This document shows, one piece after another, positions 28,252 to 35,147 of a DNA stretch of 43,130 nucleotides. The notes beneath the pieces are model-generated. The model did no database searches, had not been told where the DNA came from, and saw only the letters and a list, made by a program, of their open reading frames with translations. The position numbers were made by a program, and so were the translations under genes. The stretch's first letter is position 1. The number at the start of each line of letters is the position of its first letter. This DNA comes from Ardenticatenia bacterium (GTDB lineage Bacteria; Chloroflexota; Anaerolineae; Ardenticatenales; Ardenticatenaceae), in NCBI GenBank assembly GCA_030949995.1, contig JAUZRY010000072.1:1-43130 (forward strand), written 5' to 3'.

Positions 28252-29237
28252 CCCTTTACCTCCAGGACAAACACGACCTGCGGGAGAGCATCAAGTACGT
28301 GCAGTATGCTGAGCAACGCGGCTTCGAGGCTGTCTGGCAGGCCGAAAGTCGGCTGGTGCGGGACGCCATCGTCCCCATGGCCGCCTACGCCGCCACCACG
28401 GAGCGCATCAAGGTGGGCAGCGGGGTAATCAACAACTGGACGCGCAACGCAGCGGTGATCGCGGCCACCTTCCTCACCCTTGATGACTTGGCGCCGAACC
28501 GCATCCTACTGGGCATCGGCGCCTGGTGGGACCCCCTCGCCTCCAAGGTGGGCATCCGCCGGCACAAGCCCCTCCTCGCCATGCGGGAGGTGGTGACCAC
28601 GGTGCGCCGGCTGCTCAACATGGAGCACGTGACGTTCCACGGCGAGTTTGTCCACCTGACCGACGTGGAGCTGGACGTGGTCCACGGCCGACGCGAGCCC
28701 CGCCACGTGCCCATATACATCGGTGCCACGGGCCCCAAGATGTTGGAGCTGGCCGGCGAAATCGCCGACGGTGTGGTGCTCAACTACTTGGTCTCGCCCA
28801 CGTACAACGAGATGGCCATGGAACGCATCCAGGCCGGACTCAGGCGAGCCGGCCGCTCCCTGGACGAGTTCGACCGCCCCCAACTGGTGGTCTGCTCCCT
28901 CGACCAGGACCGCCAACGGGCGCTCGACAACGCCCGCAAGCTCGTCACCCAGTACTTGGGCCAGCAGCCCCACATCATGAAGGCCAGCGGTGTACCCCAG
29001 GAGCTCCTCGACGAGATCAACCGCGTGCTGACGTGGCCGGCCACGGAGGAGATCGAACGGGCCATGGAGCTGGTCCCCGACGATGTGGTCCAGATGATCA
29101 CGGCCAGCGGCACGCCGGAGGAGTGCCGGGCCAAGGTCCAGGAGTACATGGCCGCCGGGGCCACATGTCCTATCCTCTACCCCCTGGGAGACGATGTGCG
29201 GGCCATGATCGACGCCTTCGCCGTCGAGAAGGCGTAG
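28236..29237 (+). CDS. LLM-class F420-dependent oxidoreductase
   Basis: The 333-aa protein belongs to the luciferase-like monooxygenase superfamily, F420-using branch. N-terminal [79 protein letters not shown] and the later [20 protein letters not shown] fit methylene-tetrahydromethanopterin reductase-like (Mer-like) enzymes that bind F420H2. The true substrate cannot be read. Its overlap with cofC shows it is part of the F420 operon and makes use of the cofactor. Confidence 0.88.
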   Translation: MSDRVALYLQDKHDLRESIKYVQYAEQRGFEAVWQAESRLVRDAIVPMAAYAATTERIKVGSGVINNWTRNAAVIAATFLTLDDLAPNRILLGIGAWWDPLASKVGIRRHKPLLAMREVVTTVRRLLNMEHVTFHGEFVHLTDVELDVVHGRREPRHVPIYIGATGPKMLELAGEIADGVVLNYLVSPTYNEMAMERIQAGLRRAGRSLDEFDRPQLVVCSLDQDRQRALDNARKLVTQYLGQQPHIMKASGVPQELLDEINRVLTWPATEEIERAMELVPDDVVQMITASGTPEECRAKVQEYMAAGATCPILYPLGDDVRAMIDAFAVEKA

Positions 29238-29248
29238 GAGGAGCACCC

Positions 29249-30067
29249 ATGCAGTACTACCGTGCCACCACCATCGACGAGGCCCTGAGCCTGTTGCACG
29301 GGAGCCGGCGGGCCGTGGCCGTGGCCGGGGGCACAGCGCTCATGGCCGAGGGCATCCCACCCGAGGCCGAGCTGCTGGTGGATGTGAACGCCCTTCCCCT
29401 CCACGACCTGCGGGCGGAGGGGAACACCCTCGTGGTGGGCGGATTGGTCGCCCTGGAAAGCCTCCGCACCTCCCCCGAAGCGGCCAACTTCGCCGACGGC
29501 GTGCTGGGGGAAGCAGCCCGCCTCACTGCCACCAGCCTCCGCGCCACCGGGGCACGCTGGCCGGGGCACTGCTCACCGGCCTGGCGCGCAGCGACCTGCC
29601 GGTCGTCCTGCTCGCGCTGGAGGCCACTGTGGTGTTGTGTTCGCCGGACGGCGAGGAAGAACAACCTCTTGAGGCGTTCTACGCCACGTGGGACGGCCGT
29701 CCCCTGCAATCGCTGATCGCCCGCGTGCGGGTGCCCGCGCCCACGCCGGGGGCGGCAGCCCGCCTGGTCCGCGTGGCCCGCACGCCGAGGGACCAGGCCA
29801 TCCTCACAGTGGCTGCCGTGAGCGCCCGCGAGGGAGAGCGGCTGGCGTGCGTTCGCGTGGCAGCCGGCGGCATCGGCCCAAGGCCTGCACGGCTCCGCCA
29901 GGTTGAAAGCGCCCTGGAGGGGAGGGTCGCCGCGCCCAAGGAGGTGGAGGAAGCTGTCGCCATTGCCCTGAAGGGGTTCCCCCCTGCCAGAAGACACCCT
30001 GGCAAGCGCGGCGTACCGCCGTGCCGTGTTGCCGGTGCTGGTGCGCCGCGCTGTGGTGGGGAGATAA
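29249..30067 (+). CDS. FAD-binding subunit of a molybdopterin dehydrogenase (CoxM/XdhB-like), frameshifted
   Basis: The start has YYRATTIDEALSLLHGSRRA and the FAD-binding VAVAGGTALMAEGI, then LLVDVNALPLHDLRAEGNTL. After a net frameshift at about 29545-29552 (extra GC dinucleotide) the frame continues with RGTLAGALLTGLARSDLPVV and PDGEEEQPLEAFYATWDGRP. Another extra C in the run at 29979-29984 hides the end; corrected, it reads PEDTLASAAYRRAVLPVLVR and stops at 30065-30067. The whole is about 270 aa, the normal size for this subunit. The Mo and 2Fe-2S subunits that normally accompany it are not in the window, so it is an orphan. AGGAGGAG precedes the ATG. Confidence 0.82.
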
Positions 30068-30184
30068 GAAACATGCGCTGCGGGCCCTGGCCCGGCACGC
30101 CCGCTGGCGCGACCGGCTCCAGCGCCGGCCGAGCGTACAGCGCTGCTTCACACACACGCGAGCGGAGGGGAGAAGGGTGACGCA

Positions 30185-30763
30185 ATGAAGCGCACAACGC
30201 TGGCCAAGTGGATCTCCGTTGTCTTCGACAGTTCGTTCCTCTCCCTTTGGCTCTTCCCCCTTGTGGGCTGGCAGGCGGGGGGCATCCCCGGCGTGGCCTG
30301 GGCCCTCGTGGCCTTTCTCATCCTCACCGGCTTCCCCGCCGCCTACTTGGTGGTGGGACGACGGCGCGGTTGGGTTTCAGATCTGGAGTTGAGCAACCGG
30401 AGCGAGCGCCCCCGTTTCATCGCCGTCAGCCTGGCCAGCGACCTCTTCGCCCTGGCAGTGTTGTGGCTGGGAGGCGCTCCTCGCCTGGTCTGGGCCTTTG
30501 CCCTCATGTACGCCTGTCTGGGAGCCACGATGCTGGTCATCTCCAGTTTCTGGAAGATCAGCCTGCACATGGTGGGCGTGGCCGGCTTTGCCACGCTCCT
30601 CGTCTACACGTTCGGGCCGGCGCTGGCGTTGAGCTACGTGGCCCTGCTGCCCGTGGCATGGGCCCGCCTTGTGCGACGCAAGCACACGCCGGCCCAGCTC
30701 GTCGCAGGGGCTGTGGCCGGCCTCGCGATCACGGCCTCGGTGCTCTTGGTGGTGCGGCCGTGA
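30185..30763 (+). CDS. Multi-pass membrane protein, PAP2-like?
   Basis: A 192-aa protein with about six hydrophobic segments (LWLFPLVGWQ; VAWALVAFLILTGFPAAYLV; LFALAVLWLGG; LVWAFALMYACLGATMLVIS). The charged motif SNRSERPRFIAVSL, a later SFWKISLHMVGVAGF and the HTPAQLVAGAVAGL near the end resemble the spacing of a membrane phosphatase of the PAP2 superfamily, but not all catalytic residues are clear. It could also be an unrelated integral protein. Convergent with the MNT-HEPN gene. Confidence 0.6.
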   Translation: MKRTTLAKWISVVFDSSFLSLWLFPLVGWQAGGIPGVAWALVAFLILTGFPAAYLVVGRRRGWVSDLELSNRSERPRFIAVSLASDLFALAVLWLGGAPRLVWAFALMYACLGATMLVISSFWKISLHMVGVAGFATLLVYTFGPALALSYVALLPVAWARLVRRKHTPAQLVAGAVAGLAITASVLLVVRP

Positions 30764-30910
30764 TCAACACGCACCCTGCTTCCCGCCATCGCGTGCCCGC
30801 CCCCTCGCCCAGGACGTCGTCCATTTGACAACCTCCCCGCTTCTGGGGTATCCTTCCCCACGTATCCTATAGGGGGGGATGGGGAAATGTGGGCCGCGCA
30901 CCGGTAGCCG

Positions 30911-31852
30911 TTAGCAGTGGTAGGGCGAGATGACATCTCGCCCTACGGCCACCAGGAGCAGAGCTACGGGGGGCTCGGCATCCAGACCCAGGAAGCGGAC
31001 GATGGCCTGGGAGAAGGCTTCCAGCGTCGCGATGCGCTGAGGGAGGGTTTGGTGGACTTGGGCCGGGTTCACACGCCAGTACAGGTGGACCAACAGGTTG
31101 CGGAAGCGGGCCATGTCGGCCATCCCTTCGGCCACATCGGGTGGGATGATCCCGCCCGACGCCAGGCTGGTGAACACCGAGGCGTAATCCTCGGCCACCG
31201 GCAGCCCCAAGGTGGCGATAAGGTGGTTCCCGATGTTCAGACAGCATTCGGTTGCCGTCTGGAGGCGTCGCTCCACCACGTCCTGGGCATCGCTGTCCGC
31301 CAGGTAGGCGTCGCGGGGGAGTTGCGCCTTCTCCCGCAGCTTGCGCAGGTCCGCGTCGAGGCGGCGGAGTTGTTCCAGGACCTTATCGCGATCCACAGGC
31401 ATGGGGAAGCCTCCTCGTCGAAGTTGGTGGGCGAACGCCTCCAAGGCGTGCTGCTTCAGCCGGCGGCTTTCCGGGTACAGCGCGAAGATCCGCTCGCGAA
31501 AGGCGGTCCACCCGCCGTTCCCAAGGGGTGAGAGCCTCCTGCCCTCCGTAAGCACGGTGAAGGCCAGTGTCGGCGGCGCCTGGCGCAGGTTGACGAGGGT
31601 GAAATCGTCGCTCTTCAAGAGGCGGCTCAGCCGCCGGTACAGGGCTTGATCCAGGGCCAGGGCCTGCTCGCGATCCAGCTCTTCTCTGGGGAGGTAGGCC
31701 AGATCCAGGTCGCTCAGAGGAGTTGCACGGTTCTGGGCGTAGGAACCGAAGACAAAAAGGAGTAATTCATCGGCCAACTCGGCCGCCAGCTCCTCCAGTA
31801 GGGGGAGTTGCTCCTGGAAAGCGGGCTTGGCATTCCGGAGTTTGCGGACCAT
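30911..31852 (-). CDS. MNT nucleotidyltransferase-HEPN protein, MntA/HepT toxin-antitoxin in one ORF
   Basis: Residues 1-150 are a minimal nucleotidyltransferase with GSYAQNRATPLSDLDL (GS at 36-37, Asp 48 and Asp 50: the GSx10DxD motif). Residues 151-313 are a HEPN domain starting MPVDRDKVLEQLRRL, with the RNase motif RNLLVHLY at 251-258 (Arg251, His256; Tyr258 is the equivalent of the tyrosine AMPylated by MntA). In known type VII systems the two are separate genes. AGGAGG-N7-ATG precedes residue 151 (31402), so HEPN could also be made alone. The final 10 codons run through a palindromic repeat, so the natural C-terminus may have been altered. Confidence 0.82.
   Translation of the reverse strand: MVRKLRNAKPAFQEQLPLLEELAAELADELLLFVFGSYAQNRATPLSDLDLAYLPREELDREQALALDQALYRRLSRLLKSDDFTLVNLRQAPPTLAFTVLTEGRRLSPLGNGGWTAFRERIFALYPESRRLKQHALEAFAHQLRRGGFPMPVDRDKVLEQLRRLDADLRKLREKAQLPRDAYLADSDAQDVVERRLQTATECCLNIGNHLIATLGLPVAEDYASVFTSLASGGIIPPDVAEGMADMARFRNLLVHLYWRVNPAQVHQTLPQRIATLEAFSQAIVRFLGLDAEPPVALLLVAVGRDVISPYHC
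30920..30946. repeat. 13-bp perfect inverted repeat (palindromic element)
   Basis: Two 13-bp arms (30920-30932 and 30934-30946) are exact reverse complements around one central base. It lies at the 3' end of the MNT-HEPN frame and 157 bp after the converging membrane-protein gene, so it may act as a bidirectional terminator or be a scattered REP-like repeat. Only one copy was seen in this window. Confidence 0.7.
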
Positions 31853-32028
31853 TGGCTACACATCGTCAGATGATCAATCAAAGCGATGGAACTGGCTAGA
31901 TTGTACCTGCATCGGAGTCGGAAGTCAACCGGTTGAGGAGCGCCTTAACGATGCGTATGAGGGAAATCTCCTTCACACCTCTCCCCTACCCACCCTTTTG
32001 AGCCCCCCTTTTGAGGACCCCCGCGCAC

Positions 32029-32078
32029 TTGACGGCATTGACAATGTGTGACATTATTCAAGTGATCTATTGAACAAT
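32029..32078 (+). promoter_or_regulatory. Promoter and candidate ArsR operator
   Basis: TTGACG (32029-32034), a 17-bp spacer and CATTAT (32052-32057) form a promoter-like pair about 50 bp upstream of the ArsR-rhodanese start. An imperfect inverted repeat, ATTATTCAA (32053-32061) and TTGAACAAT (32070-32078), 8 of 9 paired with 8 bp between, overlaps the -10 box. This is a plausible autoregulatory site for the ArsR-type product. Confidence 0.45.
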
Positions 32079-32106
32079 AAAATAGAGGACATGCCCATAT
32101 CAGGCC

Positions 32107-32799
32107 ATGCAGCACAACACCCCTGAAAGACGACAACAGAAGGAGCAGCTCTACCGCCTGTTCGCCCATATCGGCAAAGCCTTGGCCAACCCCCACCGGT
32201 TAGAGTTACTCGACTTGCTGGTGCAGGCCCCGCGCACTGTGGAGGAATTGGCCCGTGAGGCGAACATGAGCGTTGCCAACACCTCCCAACACTTGCAGCG
32301 ACTCAAACAGGCCCGCCTCGTCATGAGCGAGCGCGAAGGGGTCCACATCCGCTACCGTGTGGCCGATCCGGCTGTTACGCGCCTGTGGCTGGAACTACGC
32401 GCTGTCGCCAAGCAGCAGTTGGCCGAAGTTGAGCGCACTCTGGATGCATACCGTCACCGACGGCACGAATTCGAGCGAATTTCGGCTGACGAACTCCGGG
32501 TTCTGATGCGCAGGGGGGAGGTCATCTTGTTAGACGTGCGGCCACGGGAGGAATACCAAGCAGGTCATCTTCCCGGAGCCATCTCCGTACCCCTGGACGA
32601 GTTGGAACGCCGGCTGAACCAGTTGCCCCGCGACCGCACCGTCGTGGCCTACTGCCGCGGGCCCTATTGTGTCTACGCGGATGAAGCGCTGGAGCTGTTA
32701 GCGAATCATGGGTGGCGTGTCGCTCGTTTGGAAGAGGGAGTGGCTGAATGGGAACAAGCAGGCTACCCCGTGGAACGCAGCCCTCATCCCAAGCCGTGA
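32107..32799 (+). CDS. ArsR-family regulator fused to a rhodanese domain
   Basis: The 230-aa protein has an ArsR winged helix (residues 15-100; ALANPHRLELLDLLVQAPRT, MSVANTSQHLQRLKQARLV) and a rhodanese domain (about 130-225; VILLDVRPREEYQAGHLPGA, then YCRGPYCVYADEALELL). The active-site loop CRGPYC has the catalytic first cysteine, and a second cysteine follows five residues later. Such proteins are thought to sense reactive sulfur or thiol stress (family inference). It runs into the MFS gene with a 52-bp overlap. Confidence 0.9.
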   Translation: MQHNTPERRQQKEQLYRLFAHIGKALANPHRLELLDLLVQAPRTVEELAREANMSVANTSQHLQRLKQARLVMSEREGVHIRYRVADPAVTRLWLELRAVAKQQLAEVERTLDAYRHRRHEFERISADELRVLMRRGEVILLDVRPREEYQAGHLPGAISVPLDELERRLNQLPRDRTVVAYCRGPYCVYADEALELLANHGWRVARLEEGVAEWEQAGYPVERSPHPKP

Positions 32800-34079
32800 A
32801 CAGGGGCAGGGGTGAACCGCACGTTGTCCTGGGCCTCCGGCCCAACTGGCGCCAATTCGCCCTGCTGGTCGTGGTGAACGCATTTGTCGGGGCTATGGTC
32901 GGATTGGAGCGAACTGTCGTCCCCCTTCTCGCGGAGCAGGAATTCGGCCTGGTCTCCAAGACCGCTGTGCTCTCGTTTCTCGTGAGCTTCGGCGTGGTGA
33001 AGGCCTTGGCCAATGTGTTGGCCGGCGGGTTGTCGGATCGCGTCGGTCGCAAGAGGTTGCTGGTGGCCGGGTGGCTTGTGGGCGTACCGGTCCCCTTTCT
33101 GATCATATTGGCCCCCAGTTGGAGCTGGGTGGTGCTGGCCAATGTGCTGCTGGGAATCAATCAGGGACTGTGTTGGTCGACGACCGTGATCATGAAGATC
33201 GACTTGGTGGGGCCACAGCAGCGCGGGCTGGCCATGGGGTTGAACGAGTTCTCCGGCTACATTGCCGTCTCCCTTTCGGCCATGGCCACCGGCTACATCG
33301 CCTCCGCCTACGCCCTTCGCCCGTATCCCTTCTACTTAGGGGTGGGGGTTGCCCTGCTAGGGCTGTTGCTCTCGGTGTTCTTCGTTCGGGAAACCCACAG
33401 TCACGTGCACGTGGAGAGCAAGGCGTGGGACACCAGACGAGAAGGCGCACGGGGCGACGGTCACTCCTCCCCAACCTCCGCTTCCCAGCCATCATTCCTC
33501 CAAGTTGTGGCTATCACCAGCTGGAAGGACCGAGCGCTGTTCGCCGCCAGCCAGGCGGGCATGGTCAACAATCTGAACGATGGGATGGTGTGGGGCCTGT
33601 TCCCCATCTTCCTGGCAGGAGCTGGGCTAAGCGTGGAGCGCGTCGGCGTTGTAGCAGCCGTGTACCCCGGCGTATGGGGAGTAGGCCAGTTGATTACCGG
33701 GGCCCTGAGCGACCGTTGGGGGCGCAAGTGGATCATTGCCGGAGGGTTGTGGATACAGGCCGTGGGCATTGCCACGATCATCCTGACCAGGGGATTCATC
33801 GCTTGGGTGAGTGCTGCGGTCCTAATGGGCTTGGGAACTGCGTTGGTCTACCCCACACTTCTGGCCGCAGTGAGCGATGTAGCACATCCTCGGTGGCGTG
33901 CCTCTGCGGTGGGCGTTTACCGCCTGTGGAGGGACGGCGGATATGCCGTGGGAGCGCTCCTCTCCGGCGTGCTGGCCGACGCCTTCGGGATCAACTGGGC
34001 CATTGGCGCAATCGCCATCGTGACGGCGTTGTCCGGCTTCATTGTAGCAGGCGTGATGTATGAGACCGTGCCACGGTGA
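32748..34079 (+). CDS. MFS transporter
   Basis: A 443-aa major facilitator with 12 predicted helices. Loop signatures include GGLSDRVGRKRLLVAGWLVG (loop 2-3) and GALSDRWGRKWIIAGGLWIQ (loop 8-9), with a charged central loop of about 40 residues rich in His, Asp and Ser. Substrate unknown; the neighbouring ArsR-rhodanese suggests thiol, sulfur or metal export. The ATG at 32748 has GAGGGAG upstream; a GTG at 32796 overlapping the preceding stop (GTGA) is an alternative that removes 16 residues. Confidence 0.88.
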   Translation: MGTSRLPRGTQPSSQAVNRGRGEPHVVLGLRPNWRQFALLVVVNAFVGAMVGLERTVVPLLAEQEFGLVSKTAVLSFLVSFGVVKALANVLAGGLSDRVGRKRLLVAGWLVGVPVPFLIILAPSWSWVVLANVLLGINQGLCWSTTVIMKIDLVGPQQRGLAMGLNEFSGYIAVSLSAMATGYIASAYALRPYPFYLGVGVALLGLLLSVFFVRETHSHVHVESKAWDTRREGARGDGHSSPTSASQPSFLQVVAITSWKDRALFAASQAGMVNNLNDGMVWGLFPIFLAGAGLSVERVGVVAAVYPGVWGVGQLITGALSDRWGRKWIIAGGLWIQAVGIATIILTRGFIAWVSAAVLMGLGTALVYPTLLAAVSDVAHPRWRASAVGVYRLWRDGGYAVGALLSGVLADAFGINWAIGAIAIVTALSGFIVAGVMYETVPR

Positions 34080-34127
34080 GGCTTCATTCGCCCCGTACGG
34101 GATGAGGGCGTCAGGACACATGGTCCG

Positions 34128-34414
34128 TCACACATGTTCCAGCACCTCTTGCAGGAGCCGTGCAGCGTGACCGTCATCCAGGGATCCAGGGAGTAGTAGG
34201 CCAGCCGGCCCTGCTTGCGGCACTTCACCAGCCGCGGGCTCCGCAGGAGCCGCAGTTGGTGGGAAACGGCCGACAGGCTCAGCCCCAGCAGGGCCGCCAG
34301 GTCGCACACGCACAGCTCGGCCTGCGAAAGGGCCAGGACGATCTTGACCCGGGTTGGATCGCTGAGCACCTTGAAGATGTCGGCCACCGCCTGGACCGTC
34401 GCGTTGTCCGGCAT
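34128..34414 (-). pseudogene. Damaged ArsR copy (paralogue of the gene at 42615)
   Basis: DNA here is almost identical to the arsR at 42615-43013, but the copy lacks about 38 N-terminal residues, starts at MPDNATVQAVADIFKVLSDP, and its frame is broken near the end by an 8-bp tandem duplication (ATCCAGGG twice, 34176-34191). Corrected, it ends DDGHAARLLQEVLEHV. A duplication of 8 bp is not a homopolymer error, so decay is likely real. Confidence 0.75.
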
Positions 34415-34429
34415 CTGAGCCGCTTGTAG

Positions 34430-34570
34430 CACTATCTGGCCATCCTGCGCAGTGTTATGCTGAAGGGGACGCCGCTTTCGCTCCTGTGGCCCCGGGCGCT
34501 GGCGCTGGTGGGACTGGGGCTGGGGATCGGTGTGACCGCCCTGCTCAGCGTCCGCCGACGGCTGGACTGA
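34430..34570 (+). pseudogene. C-terminal fragment of an ABC-2 type permease
   Basis: A 46-codon frame reads HYLAILRSVMLKGTPLSLLW and then a membrane helix (ALALVGLGLGIGVTALL) ending in VRRRLD and a stop. This matches the extreme C-terminus of ABC-2 permeases (the 'ILR..FLKG...LW' pattern). The rest of the gene is absent, so it is a remnant. Confidence 0.55.
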
Positions 34571-34604
34571 GCCCCGGAAGGCCGCATGCCTTATTGGCCC
34601 TTTG

Positions 34605-34830
34605 CGGAGCCATCCCGCCGGCCACCTGGCCGTTGCCGCACGTCTGCGGCAGTGGGTAGGTGCTCGCCAGACTGAACCGGTCACCGCTCAACGAGAGCCC
34701 CGTCCCGGCGGTGTAGGTCGCCGGTGCCACCGACGGGATTGCCGTTTCAGAGCGGCCGCCCCTGGCAGGTGAAAACAGTGCCAAGGGCGGCCTGCGTGCT
34801 CACCCTCTCCCGCTCCACCGGTCCTGCTCA
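34605..34830 (-). pseudogene. Remnant of a second S74/YadA-like gene
   Basis: Segments [20 protein letters not shown] and LPQTCGNGQVA (about 34727-34609) are near-copies of a module in the large gene at 35144-37864, and a piece matching its [12 protein letters not shown]-terminal region lies at about 34800-34766. The two pieces are normally about 360 bp (or more) apart, so most of the gene has been lost between them. Several stops interrupt the frame. Confidence 0.6.
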
Positions 34831-34838
34831 CCTGCACG

Positions 34839-35147
34839 CTAGCGGTTGCGCAGCACCAAGGGCAGATAGATGGCGTACCCTGAGACCCCGCCGCCACCGG
34901 ACCAGAAGCCGCCGTACAGGGTGAAGTCGCCCCCGGTGAGGGCGACCGCCGCATCCGGCTGACCGGCGGTGCCCATCAGCGCGTACCCGCCACCGTTGAC
35001 CGTGCCCCCGCCCCCGTCCACTGTCCACCAGGTCAGGTCGTAGCCGCTGCCGGTCTGAGCCAGCCCCCCCGCCACAGCCGCAGAGAAAGTGAGCAGGACG
35101 ATCACCAGGGGCAGGGCATAGAGGACGATGCGCGACCTTCCCATCAT
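34839..35147 (-). CDS. Small secreted protein with IYLPLVLRN-type tail
   Basis: The 102-aa product has a signal peptide ([20 protein letters not shown]), a glycine-rich central segment ([37 protein letters not shown]) and a C-terminus [12 protein letters not shown]. This combination is seen in secreted Chloroflexota proteins (recollection, not searched); the tail may be a sorting signal. Its ATG overlaps the stop of the big surface protein gene (ATGA), so the two are cotranslated. A second ATG at 35144 fits the AGGAGG spacing better. Confidence 0.75.
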   Translation of the reverse strand: MMGRSRIVLYALPLVIVLLTFSAAVAGGLAQTGSGYDLTWWTVDGGGGTVNGGGYALMGTAGQPDAAVALTGGDFTLYGGFWSGGGGVSGYAIYLPLVLRNR

